A stretch of DNA of 64,000 bases from contig NZ_JAHHZN010000003.1 in NCBI RefSeq assembly GCF_018760735.1, forward strand, positions 310,001 to 374,000, read 5' to 3'. The notes under the pieces were generated by a model, which was given only the letters and a program-made list of their open reading frames with translations, searched no databases and was not told the origin of the DNA. The stretch comes from Hymenobacter piscis. Lineage in GTDB: Bacteria > Bacteroidota > Bacteroidia > Cytophagales > Hymenobacteraceae. The position numbers and the translations under genes are program-made. Below are positions 37,886 through 48,111 of the stretch, piece after piece; the first letter of the stretch is position 1, and every line of letters begins with the position of its first letter.

Positions 37886-38818
37886 TTATGCCTTCCAGCG
37901 CCGTTGGGCCCACTCCTGACGCTGCTCGGGCGTCTGGAAGGTCCAGGCGACGAGGCGGCTGATTTTCTGGCCCTGTTTCATTTCGATGGTGCGGGTTTCG
38001 GGCGAGCCGGCCACTTTGAGGAAGTGGTAGATGCTGGGCAGGGTTTCCTTCTTGGAGATGAGCGTGCTGAACCACAGCACCCGCTCGCGCACAGCCACGC
38101 TCTGGGCCACCATGCGCTTCAAAAAGCCTTCCTCGCCGCCCTCGCACCACAGCTCCGTGTTCTGGCCGCCGAAGTTGAGCACCGGCCCGCCGCCGGCCGA
38201 CTTGGGGTAGCCCAGGTTGCGGCCCTTGCGGCGGCTGCCGGCCGCCGCATCGGCGGCGGAAGCGTGGAAGGGCGGGTTGCACACCACCAGGTCGAACTCC
38301 TCCCGGGGCCTGACGATGTCCTCGAACACGAAGGCCGGATGACTCTGGGCCCGCAGCTCCACCTTACCCGCCAGCGCGGGGTTGGCCGCCACCATGCTTC
38401 TGGCCGCTTTCAGGGCCACCGTATCGGTTTCGGAGCCCACGAAGCGCCAGCCGTAGGCCTTGGCCCCGATGATGGGGTACACACAGTTGGCCCCCACGCC
38501 GATGTCGAGCACGTGCACGGCCTTGTCGGTCGGGATGGTGCCGTCGAAGTCAGAAGCCAGCAGGTCGGCGGCGTAGTGGAGGTAGTCGGCGCGGCCGGGA
38601 ATGGGCGGGCAGAGGTAGCCGGCCGGCACGTCCCAGTGCTGCACGTCGTAGTGTTGCAGCAGCAGCGCCTGGTTGAGGGCCTTCACGGCGGCGGGGTTGG
38701 CGAAGTCGATGCTGTTATCACCGGCCGGGTTGGGCACCACAAAGGCGCTCAGCGCGGGGCTGGCGGCCGTGAGTTGGGCGAAATCGTAGCGGCCGTTGTG
38801 GGGGTTGCGAGGATGCAA
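37886..38818 (-). CDS. rlmF: 23S rRNA (adenine(1618)-N6)-methyltransferase RlmF
   Basis: The 310-residue protein begins with the family N-terminus HPRNPHNGRYDF and has the SAM-binding VLDIGVGANCVYPIIG, the catalytic VCNPPFH motif and the late SRRKGRNLGYP block typical of RlmF. It makes m6A1618 in 23S rRNA. No ATG is available at the N-terminus; the start appears to be TTG at 38818, directly abutting an AATGTG micro-repeat region. Confidence 0.94.
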   Translation of the reverse strand: MHPRNPHNGRYDFAQLTAASPALSAFVVPNPAGDNSIDFANPAAVKALNQALLLQHYDVQHWDVPAGYLCPPIPGRADYLHYAADLLASDFDGTIPTDKAVHVLDIGVGANCVYPIIGAKAYGWRFVGSETDTVALKAARSMVAANPALAGKVELRAQSHPAFVFEDIVRPREEFDLVVCNPPFHASAADAAAGSRRKGRNLGYPKSAGGGPVLNFGGQNTELWCEGGEEGFLKRMVAQSVAVRERVLWFSTLISKKETLPSIYHFLKVAGSPETRTIEMKQGQKISRLVAWTFQTPEQRQEWAQRRWKA

Positions 38819-38984
38819 GAGGCTAATGTGCAGAATGTGAGAAATGTGATTCTGAATGTGGTATGAATGGGCGGAATATGGCGTGAATGTGCTTCTGAAT
38901 ACGGTAAATGAGGAAACCTTACGGAAGGTCCGTTACAGTTGCCACTCATTTTTCACGTTCTCCCACATTCCGCACATTAAAAAC
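38819..38984. repeat. AATGTG micro-repeat region between rlmF and mutS2
   Basis: The left part holds many AATGTG-like words (for example GTGCAGAATGTGAGAAATG) and the right part ends with CCCACATTCCGCACATT, giving a loose inverted repeat of short words. It fills the whole gap. Beyond the repeats no conserved promoter box was found. Confidence 0.65.
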
Positions 38985-38986
38985 CT

Positions 38987-41410
38987 TTATTTCAGCACGG
39001 CAATGGTCACGCCGTCGCCGCCGCGGTCGGCGTGCTCGTCGGCCACGCTGGCTACTTCGCGGGTGCGGTGGAGGTAGTCGCGGGCAATCTGGCGGAGGAC
39101 GCCGTTGCCGCGGCCGTGCAGGATTTTGATTTCCGGGATGCCCAGCATGATGGCGTCGTCCACGTAGCTGCGGATTTTGGTGAGGGCGTCCTCGGCCCGC
39201 TCCCCGCGCAGGTCCAGGGTCGGGTTGAAGCTGGCCATGCGGCCGGTGGTATCGAAGCCCGAGCCCGCGTACTGGGCCGGGGCCAGGCGGGCCGCCTTCT
39301 TCTCCCGCTCCCGGATTTCGGAGCGCGTGAGCTTTTCGAGCTGACTGATCTTGACGAAGGTTTTCATGCCCCCGAACGACACCTCGGCGTTTTTGCCCTT
39401 CACGGCCATGATTTCGCCGTGTCCTTCCTGACCCAGCAGGGCCACTTTGTCGCCGGGCTTGAGGGTGGCTGCGTCGGCCAGCTCGCGGGTGGCGCGGGGC
39501 TTGGGCGGCTCAATCTGGAGCTTTTCGCGCACGAACGTGTCGAGCTTGCCGCGGGCTTCCTTGGTGCGCTCCTTCTCGGCCTGGCCCAGGCGGATTTCCT
39601 GGATGGTAGCCTCAATCTGCTGGTTGGTGTCGCGGAGCAGCATCTTGGCTTTGGCCTTGGCTTCGCGCAGCACGTCGAGGGTAGTATCGTCGAGGTACTT
39701 CTTGAGGTCCTGGTATTCCTGGGCGGCTTTTTTGAGGCGGCGCTCGGCCTTGGCGGCTTCGGCGGTGCGCTGTTCCAGCTCGGTTTTCTCCTTTTCGAGG
39801 CCTTCCAGCAGCTGGTCGTAGCGGATTTTGTCCTTGCCCACCAGCTGGGTGGCCCGCTCTACTAGCTGCTTGGGCAGGCCGATTTTACGGGCAATTTCGA
39901 TGGCGAACGAGGAGCCCGGCTTCCCGATTTCGAGGCGGTAGAGGGGCTGGAGCTGGTCGGGGTCGTAGCGCATGGCCCCGTTCACGATGCCGGGCGTGCG
40001 CTCGGCGTAGTTCTTGAGGTTGGTGTAGTGGGTCGTGATGACGCCGAAGGCCCGGGCGCGGTTGAGCTGCTCGAGCACGGCCTCGGCAATAGCCCCGCCC
40101 AAACTGGGCTCGGTGCCGGTGCCGAATTCGTCAATCAAAACCAGGCTGCGCTTGCCGGCCAGGGTCACGAACTGCTTCATGTTGAGCAGGTGCGAGGAGT
40201 ACGTGCTCAGGTCGTTTTCCAGGCTCTGCTCGTCGCCGATGTCGATGAAAATATCGTCGAACATGCCGGCCTCCGACTTCTCGCCGGCCGGAATCAGCAG
40301 CCCACACTGCAGCATGTACTGCACCAGCCCCACAGTTTTCATGCTCACCGACTTACCCCCGGCGTTCGGCCCCGAAATCAGCAGGATGCGCTGCTCGGGC
40401 GTGAGCTCAATATCGAGGGGCACTACTTCGCGAGGGTCGTTTTTGACGTGGGCCAGGAAGGTGAGGTAGAGCAGCGGGTGGCGCACCTGCCGCCAGCGCA
40501 GCAAGGGGCGCGGGTGCAGCACGGGCAGCGTGGCTTCGAGGCGGCGGGCCAGCTGGCCCTTGGCCCGGATGAAGTCGAGCAACCCCAGGTACTGGTAGGC
40601 CTTGCGCAGGTCCGGAATGTGGGGCCGGAGCTGGACCGTGAGCTGGGTGAGAATGCGCACCAGCTCGCGCTGGTAGGCATTGTCGAGGTCCTTGATGTCG
40701 TTGTTGAGCTCGAACACGGCCTCGGGCTCGATGTACACGGTCTGCCCCGTGGCCGACTCATCGTGAATCAGGCCCTTCACCCGGCGCTTGTGCTCGGCCA
40801 CCACCGGCAGCACCAGCCGCCCGCCCCGGATGGTGGGCTCGGCGCCCTCGGGCACCCAGCCTTCCTGGCGGGCGTGGCGCAGAATGCCGGTAATCTGCTT
40901 GCGCAGCTGCACCTGCCGCGAAATCAGCTCCTGGCGCAGCTGGCGCAGCAGCGGCGAAGCGTCGTCGCGCACCAGTCCTTCGTCGTCCACCACCTTGTCG
41001 AGGGCGGCCAGCAGGTTGCGGTCGACCTGCACGCCAATACCCAGCAGGCGCAGCGTGGGGTAGAGGTCTTCCTCGGCGCGGGTGAAGAAAGTGAGGGCCT
41101 CGCGGATGGTGCGCAGGCTCATCTTGATGGCGTAGAAGGCGGCTACGTCGAGGTAGGAGCCGGGAATGTTGGCCCGCACGAGGTACTGGTGCACGTCGTG
41201 GTAGTGGGCGCCGGGGAAGTCGGCGCCGCTGTTGAGCAGCTGGCGGAACTCGTCGGTTTGCAGTAGCAGCTTCTGCAGGGGCTCGGCTTGGGTCTGGAAG
41301 CTCATTTTGCCCACGAAGTGGCGGCCCAGGCTGCTCAGGCACAACTCATTGAGCATCTCCCGCAGCTGGGAGAAGCCTATTTTCTGCTCGAAATTCTGAG
41401 GAAGAATCAA
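38987..41410 (-). CDS. mutS2: Endonuclease MutS2 (MutS-like ATPase with Smr domain)
   Basis: The 807-residue protein starts LPQNFEQKIGFSQLREML, as family members do, from a TTG at 41410. It has the MutS core and clamp regions, Walker A GPNAGGKS, the LIDEFGTGTEPSLG Walker B, and a long coiled coil (about residues 510-640). The KOW-like region is followed by a C-terminal Smr nuclease domain (LDLRGERAEDAL, ILHGRGNGVLRQ). MutS2 proteins suppress recombination or rescue collided ribosomes; they do not act in mismatch repair. Confidence 0.95.
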   Translation of the reverse strand: MILPQNFEQKIGFSQLREMLNELCLSSLGRHFVGKMSFQTQAEPLQKLLLQTDEFRQLLNSGADFPGAHYHDVHQYLVRANIPGSYLDVAAFYAIKMSLRTIREALTFFTRAEEDLYPTLRLLGIGVQVDRNLLAALDKVVDDEGLVRDDASPLLRQLRQELISRQVQLRKQITGILRHARQEGWVPEGAEPTIRGGRLVLPVVAEHKRRVKGLIHDESATGQTVYIEPEAVFELNNDIKDLDNAYQRELVRILTQLTVQLRPHIPDLRKAYQYLGLLDFIRAKGQLARRLEATLPVLHPRPLLRWRQVRHPLLYLTFLAHVKNDPREVVPLDIELTPEQRILLISGPNAGGKSVSMKTVGLVQYMLQCGLLIPAGEKSEAGMFDDIFIDIGDEQSLENDLSTYSSHLLNMKQFVTLAGKRSLVLIDEFGTGTEPSLGGAIAEAVLEQLNRARAFGVITTHYTNLKNYAERTPGIVNGAMRYDPDQLQPLYRLEIGKPGSSFAIEIARKIGLPKQLVERATQLVGKDKIRYDQLLEGLEKEKTELEQRTAEAAKAERRLKKAAQEYQDLKKYLDDTTLDVLREAKAKAKMLLRDTNQQIEATIQEIRLGQAEKERTKEARGKLDTFVREKLQIEPPKPRATRELADAATLKPGDKVALLGQEGHGEIMAVKGKNAEVSFGGMKTFVKISQLEKLTRSEIREREKKAARLAPAQYAGSGFDTTGRMASFNPTLDLRGERAEDALTKIRSYVDDAIMLGIPEIKILHGRGNGVLRQIARDYLHRTREVASVADEHADRGGDGVTIAVLK

Positions 41411-41441
41411 ATTCGGTCGTCTTGGAAATCGGAATGGAGTG

Positions 41442-41449
41442 TAAAGGTA
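41442..41449 (-). promoter_or_regulatory. TACCTTTA -7-like box for mutS2
   Basis: The minus strand reads TACCTTTA, one mismatch to TAnnTTTG, 32 bp before the TTG start; TTTC stands near the -33 position. The same box form is seen before murB. Confidence 0.45.
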
Positions 41450-41582
41450 AACAGGATATAGGCCGGGAAAGATTCACATTCTTTAATGTGCCGGATGTGA
41501 ACAATGCGTTGAATGTGAAAATGCCCCGGAGGGGCGCCTGCTTGTTCTCCTGATGCCGGCTGAAACCGCCGTGGTATTACGT

Positions 41583-41636
41583 CACATTGCCCACATTGCC
41601 CACATTGCCCACATTGCCCACATTCCCCACATTCCT
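41583..41636. repeat. Nonamer tandem array (CACATTGCC) at a gene end
   Basis: Four perfect CACATTGCC units and two variants (CACATTCCC, CACATTCCT) follow one another. The last unit overlaps the stop codon of the TIGR02757 gene (CTA at 41635). Upstream, 41468-41520 has single AATGTG/TTCACATT words of the same kind. Confidence 0.92.
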
Positions 41637-42393
41637 ACATCTCCCCTTCCACGCCCAGCCCGAACAGGGCGAAATCGTACTTCACGGGGTCCTGGGGGTC
41701 GAAGGTGCGCAGGTGAGCGGTGAGTTCCTCAGCGGCCAGCCAATCCACCTGCTTGCGCTGGAGCAGGCCCAGGCGGCGGCCGACGCGCTCCACGTGCACG
41801 TCGCAGGGGCAGATGAGGTCGGCGGGTGAGAGGCGCCGCCAGAGGCCGAAATCCACGCCGTGGGGGTCGAGGCGCACCATCCAGCGCAGGTACATGTTCA
41901 CGCGCTTGCAGGCCGAGCCCCGGGCCGGCGTGGCCACGTGCTTGCGGGTGCGCTGGGGCGCGTCGTCGAGGCTGAAAAACAGGGTATGGAAGTTCTCCAG
42001 CCGCTCTTTCTGGGTTGCGCCGCGCAGAAACGCGTCTTCCAGTGACTCGTGCCGGCCGTAGTACCAGCGCAGCCAGTGCACGAAGTACAGCAGGTCGGTG
42101 TCGCAGAAGGTGCGGTGGCAGAAGCCCAGCAGCTTCCGGAGGTCCTCGTCGTGGTGCTCCGTGATGAACTGGTGGGGCGCGTCGTCCATGCGGCGCAGCA
42201 GCTCGGTTACCTTGCTGATGATGGTGGGCCGCCGTCCCCAGGCCAGCAAAGCCGCAAACAGCCCGCTGATTTCCACATCAGCCCGCGCCGAAAACCGGTG
42301 CGGAATGCTGATGGGGTCGAGGGTGATGAAGCCGGGCTGGTCGTAGTGGCGGTATTTTTCGTCGAGCAACGCCCGCACCTGCGCGTGGTTCAT
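41635..42393 (-). CDS. TIGR02757 (DUF2400) family protein
   Basis: The 252-residue protein matches TIGR02757: an early DPISIPHRF, FAALLAWGRRPTI, a long central helical part, RKHVATPARGSACKRVNMYLRWMVR spread over residues 155-179, and the late LICPCDVHVERVGRRLGL. The fold is related to helix-hairpin-helix DNA glycosylases, but the function is unproven. The C-terminal residues lie against a tandem repeat. The ATG at 42393 borders the palindromic micro-repeat upstream. Confidence 0.88.
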   Translation of the reverse strand: MNHAQVRALLDEKYRHYDQPGFITLDPISIPHRFSARADVEISGLFAALLAWGRRPTIISKVTELLRRMDDAPHQFITEHHDEDLRKLLGFCHRTFCDTDLLYFVHWLRWYYGRHESLEDAFLRGATQKERLENFHTLFFSLDDAPQRTRKHVATPARGSACKRVNMYLRWMVRLDPHGVDFGLWRRLSPADLICPCDVHVERVGRRLGLLQRKQVDWLAAEELTAHLRTFDPQDPVKYDFALFGLGVEGEM

Positions 42394-42396
42394 GAA

Positions 42397-42531
42397 GGTG
42401 AAATGGTGAGGTGGTGAAATAGTGAGTTGATGTTCAAGCGGCCTGGAGTTGCAGCAGTCAGCACGGGTTGAAGGCGCAATGAGGACCACTTGAACGTCAA
42501 ACTCACCATTTCACCACCTCACTATCTCACC
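42397..42531. repeat. Inverted micro-repeat filling the whole LysM-TIGR02757 gap
   Basis: The left arm (42397-42441) is built of GGTGAAATGGTGAGGTGG words and the right arm (42486-42531) is its near-perfect inverse, with a 44-base loop. The arms end 3 bp from the ATG on one side and 1 bp from the stop codon on the other. In the message of the downstream gene the hairpin would touch the ribosome-binding region. Confidence 0.9.
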
Positions 42532-42532
42532 G

Positions 42533-43531
42533 CTACGGCACGTAGTTGGTTTCCACGCGGAAGCGCTGGTCGGGGGTGGCCAGGCGCTGCACGGCCCGCT
42601 TGGAGAGGCGCACCAGGATGTTGGTGTTTTCGCCCGTATCGGGCAGCTTGCCGATGACGCGCACGTACACGGCCATGCCGTTCATGATGTTGCGCACCTC
42701 CATGATGGTGCCCACAGGGGCCGTTTTGTGCAGGGCCAGGTACTTGTCGGAGGCATCGGTGGGGATGGCCATGGCCAGGCCGCTTTCCGACACGCGCCGC
42801 ACAATTTCGCTGGCCCGGGTGGGGGCGCGCTCCTTTTCCTCGGGCTCGGGCGTCACGGCCGGGGCGGCGGCCTCGTCACGGGCTTTGTCGCGGGCGGCGC
42901 GCTCCGCGGCCTCGTCCCGCTCGGGGCGGGCAGCCGGGGCGGGGGTGGCGGGGCGCGGGGCGGGCGCCGCCGGGCGCGGAGCGGCAGCTACCGGCGCAGG
43001 CGGGCCGGCCGCACCGGTGGCCGGGCCGGCAATAATCACCTGCTCACCCACGCGCACGTTGTAGGTGGTGGCAAACCCGTTGAGGCGGGCCAGCTCGGCG
43101 GGCGTGGTCTGGAAGCGGCGGGCAATGCCGTAAAGCGTCATGCCGGCGCCTACTTTGTACACGCGGTTGCCGTTGGCATCGGTGGGCAGGGCGCGCACTA
43201 GGGCCGAGGCCGGCGCGGCCACGGCTACCGGCTTGCGCGGGGCCGGAGCGGGCGTGAGCACCACCCGCTCCCGGGGCACGAGCACAATCTGCCCGGTCAC
43301 GAGCTGCCCCTTCTGCCCCGAGTTGGCCTCCACGATATTCTCCACGGGCACTTTGTAGCGGCGGGCCAGGCCGTAGAGCGTCTCGCCGGGTGTTACGCGG
43401 TGGCGGATGAGCATTTTGTTGTTGCGGTATTCCACCCCGATGGAATCGGGCGGAGCTACCAGACCGGGGCCGGCCCAGGCAGACAGTCCGGAGAAAACAA
43501 GGGCAACAGTCAGGAAGGAAAAACGGAGCAT
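42533..43531 (-). CDS. Exported LysM protein with C-terminal beta-barrel-like domain
   Basis: The 332-residue product has a signal peptide and two LysM domains (HRVTPGETLYGLARRYKVPVE at about 43-63 and YKVGAGMTLYGIARRFQTTP at about 125-145). A Pro/Ala linker and a charged segment (residues 190-230) lead to a C-terminal domain carrying GTIMEVRNIMNGMAVYVRVIGKLPDTG, which resembles a double-psi beta-barrel (RlpA-like) fold. It likely binds peptidoglycan in the periplasm; a lytic activity is not established. Confidence 0.85.
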   Translation of the reverse strand: MLRFSFLTVALVFSGLSAWAGPGLVAPPDSIGVEYRNNKMLIRHRVTPGETLYGLARRYKVPVENIVEANSGQKGQLVTGQIVLVPRERVVLTPAPAPRKPVAVAAPASALVRALPTDANGNRVYKVGAGMTLYGIARRFQTTPAELARLNGFATTYNVRVGEQVIIAGPATGAAGPPAPVAAAPRPAAPAPRPATPAPAARPERDEAAERAARDKARDEAAAPAVTPEPEEKERAPTRASEIVRRVSESGLAMAIPTDASDKYLALHKTAPVGTIMEVRNIMNGMAVYVRVIGKLPDTGENTNILVRLSKRAVQRLATPDQRFRVETNYVP

Positions 43532-43768
43532 ACGGCGTCGGCAGGCAGGAAAACGGCTGACCGGTAACAACGACCGGGCCAGTCCGTCTGGGCTAAAGTT
43601 GGTCGAAAGTTACGGAATCGGGCGGAAGCGGCTCTATGGTTCGAATTTCGGTCGATTTTTACGGTTGATTTTCCGGATGACGCGGGCGGATCGGGCCGTA
43701 TTACGGGCTTTTGCCGTTTCTTGCGCCTTTCCTGTCCCGGCTTTTCTTTCCGCCTCAACCGCCCGCTC

Positions 43769-44527
43769 ATGCTCGCCATCGGTATCATTCCCGCCCGCTA
43801 CGCCTCCACCCGCTTGCCCGGCAAGCCCCTCATCGATTTGGGCGGCCAGTCCATGATTGAGCGCGTGGTCCGGCAGGCCGAGCAGTCGCGCCTGAGCCGG
43901 GTGGTGGTGGCCACCGACGACGCGCGCATCCTCGAACACGTGCAGAGCTTCGGGGGCGAGGCCGTGCTCACCCGCCCCGACCACCCCAGCGGCACCGACC
44001 GGGTCCGCGACGCCTACGAGCAGCTGGGCACAACGGCCAACTGCATCGTGAACATCCAGGGCGACGAGCCCTTCATCCACCCCCGCCAGATTGACGCGCT
44101 GGTGGAGCTTTTCACCGCCCCCGAGCCGCCCGCGCTGGCTACGCTGGTGAAGCCCGTGGTGAGTGCGGAGGAGCTTTTCAGCCCCCACCTGCCCAAAGTG
44201 GTGCTCGACGGCCGGGGCCGGGCCCTGTACTTCAGCCGCCACCCCCTGCCCTACCAGCGCCAGCACCCCGAAAGCGAGTGGCTCAGCCACCACCGCTACC
44301 TGCGCCACATCGGCCTCTACGCCTACCGCCCCGACGTGCTGCGCGCCATCACCCAGTTCCCGCCCTCGCCCCTGGAGCTGGCCGAAAGCCTCGAACAACT
44401 CCGCTGGCTCGAAGCCGGCTACCCCATCCAAACGGCAGAAACCGACCTCGAAACCATCGGCATCGACACCCCCGAAGACGTGGAGCGGGCGCTTTTGAGA
44501 ATTAAAAATGCCGGGTTGTCATCCTGA
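43769..44527 (+). CDS. kdsB: 3-deoxy-manno-octulosonate cytidylyltransferase KdsB
   Basis: The 252-residue enzyme begins IGIIPARYASTRLPGKPL and has DDARILEH, TRPDHPSGTDRV and IVNIQGDEPFI, the signatures of CMP-Kdo synthetase. It activates Kdo for lipopolysaccharide assembly. The last codons (GGG TTG TCA TCC TGA) lie inside a palindromic element beginning at 44498, so the repeat supplies the C-terminal residues and stop codon. The ATG at 43769 fits the family; an upstream in-frame extension was rejected. Confidence 0.95.
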   Translation: MLAIGIIPARYASTRLPGKPLIDLGGQSMIERVVRQAEQSRLSRVVVATDDARILEHVQSFGGEAVLTRPDHPSGTDRVRDAYEQLGTTANCIVNIQGDEPFIHPRQIDALVELFTAPEPPALATLVKPVVSAEELFSPHLPKVVLDGRGRALYFSRHPLPYQRQHPESEWLSHHRYLRHIGLYAYRPDVLRAITQFPPSPLELAESLEQLRWLEAGYPIQTAETDLETIGIDTPEDVERALLRIKNAGLSS

Positions 44528-44634
44528 GCGGAGCGAAGGATCCTATCACGTTAGAATAAGTCGTTACTACGGCCGTTTTCGCGTGATAGGATCCTTCGCT
44601 CCGCTCAGGATGACAACCCGGCATTTTTAATTCT
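44498..44634. repeat. Palindromic intergenic element, subfamily B (copy 7), overlapping kdsB
   Basis: The longest element here: perfect 53-bp arms (44498-44550, 44582-44634) with a 31-base loop. The core is ATCCTGAGCGGAGCGAAGGAT and the ends read AGAATTAAAAATGCCGGG, giving a T-run on exit in both directions. The first 30 bases are also kdsB coding sequence. It sits between convergent genes. Confidence 0.95.
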
Positions 44635-44641
44635 ACCTAAC

Positions 44642-46942
<2,301 letters not shown>

Positions 46943-47018
46943 AGCATACGCGGAAGGCTCCGGACATGCCGAGCCATAATCGAGGCATCTGCCGCGGCAG
47001 CAATTGAATCGACTGGCT

Positions 47019-47042
47019 CCCCCTCTCCCCGAGGAGAGGGGG
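47019..47042. repeat. Small perfect hairpin CCCCCTCTCC / GGAGAGGGGG
   Basis: A 10-bp stem with a CCGA loop is followed by GGCCGGGGGGTGAGG. It lies between the GH97 start and the end of the DUF1622 gene, near 47.0 kb, and has no T-run in the relevant direction. Confidence 0.8.
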
Positions 47043-47074
47043 CCGGGGGGTGAGGTAGCGACAGAACGGATCCG

Positions 47075-47521
47075 TCACTGCTCCTCCGCGGCCTCGGCGG
47101 CGGGTGCGGCCTCGTTGCGGGCTTTGCGCTGGATGTGGTGTTCGGCGGCCTTGCGGTGCTCGTCCTTCATTTCGCGGGAAAGGAAGAAGTTGAGCGCCGT
47201 CCGGATAACGGCAATGGATCCGAGTTTGCCAATCTGCTCCCAGCTGGGCGCAATGGTGGTCGAGAGGATGTCGGCGCCGAGCTGAAACTCCAGGGCCAGA
47301 GCCAGGTAGCGGGCCAGGGTGAGGCGGATGGCGGTGAAGTCGGCCGTGCGGTTGGTGAGCAGGGCCTTCACGAACAGGTAGCCCGCCCCCATCAGCCCCA
47401 GCACGATAATGGCGGCCCCCACGGCTTCGGCCCCCAGCTTGAGCCAGAGCACGGTGCGCACCACCATATCTTCGACCAGCGAATAGGTGGTGGTAATCTG
47501 AGGAATAGCCGTTTCAGTCAT
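47075..47521 (-). CDS. DUF1622 family membrane protein
   Basis: The 148-residue protein has three hydrophobic segments (LGAEAVGAAIIVLGLMGAGY, YLALALEFQLGADI and a weaker third near IAVIRTALNFFL) followed by a charged Ala/Glu-rich tail. It matches DUF1622, a family of small integral membrane proteins without known function. Confidence 0.85.
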   Translation of the reverse strand: MTETAIPQITTTYSLVEDMVVRTVLWLKLGAEAVGAAIIVLGLMGAGYLFVKALLTNRTADFTAIRLTLARYLALALEFQLGADILSTTIAPSWEQIGKLGSIAVIRTALNFFLSREMKDEHRKAAEHHIQRKARNEAAPAAEAAEEQ

Positions 47522-47580
47522 CAGCAGCAGGAAGGAAAGGAAAGCAATTCGACGCGCCGGGCACGCATGGCCGCGCCGGG

Positions 47581-47916
47581 TTACCCGCCAGCCTTCTTGG
47601 CTTTGTATCCTTTCTCGAGGAGCAGGGCCAGCACTTTGTCGCGGAAGTCGCCCTGGATGAGAATTTCGCCGTCCTTGCTGTTGCCACCCACGCCGCAGCG
47701 GGTTTTGAGCAGCTTGCCCAGCTCCTGCAAATCGGCGTCCTGGCCCACGAAGCCGGTAATGAGCGTCACCTGCTTGCCCCCGCGCGACTTCTTATCGAGC
47801 TGCACGCGCAGGTTCTGCTGCTGGGGCGGCAGCGTGGCGGCCGTTTCGTCGCCGGGCTCGTCGTAGCTGAAATCGGGGTTGGTGGAATACACCACGCCCT
47901 GGCGTTGCTTTTTCAT
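47581..47916 (-). CDS. SUI1/eIF1-family translation factor (YciH-like)
   Basis: The 111-residue protein has a SUI1 domain with [21 protein letters not shown], a central [15 protein letters not shown] and the late [21 protein letters not shown]. Bacterial homologues (YciH) influence translation start-site accuracy. The ATG at 47916 fits the family better than an upstream start in the micro-repeat leader. Confidence 0.92.
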   Translation of the reverse strand: MKKQRQGVVYSTNPDFSYDEPGDETAATLPPQQQNLRVQLDKKSRGGKQVTLITGFVGQDADLQELGKLLKTRCGVGGNSKDGEILIQGDFRDKVLALLLEKGYKAKKAGG

Positions 47917-47950
47917 GGGTGAGTAGTGAGTAGTGAGTAAAAATACGACG

Positions 47951-48064
47951 GTCATTCCGAGCGGAGCGAGGCATCTCGCGTGCTGACGTTGCGGGAGTAC
48001 TTATTACGTTTGGGTTAGCATCACAACGTCAGCACGCGAGATGCCTCGCTCCGCTCGGAATGAC
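47951..48064. repeat. Palindromic intergenic element, subfamily A (copy 8)
   Basis: Perfect 41-bp arms (47951-47991, 48024-48064) contain CATTCCGAGCGGAGCGAGGC and, further in, CGCGTGCTGACGTTG. Read on the minus strand the loop region contains GTTGTGATGCTAACCCAAACG, a reference for the other subfamily A loops. Micro-repeats (GTGAGTAGTGAG; CCATTCAACCATTTAG) flank it on both sides. Confidence 0.95.
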
Positions 48065-48111
48065 GTGCGGGTGTTACCATTCAACCATTTAGCCATTCAA
48101 CAATTCACCCC

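Noticed and set aside
41583..41636. CACATTGCC repeats as a CRISPR or iteron origin
   Set aside because: No spacers, no replication gene and no plasmid features nearby; it belongs with the micro-repeats.
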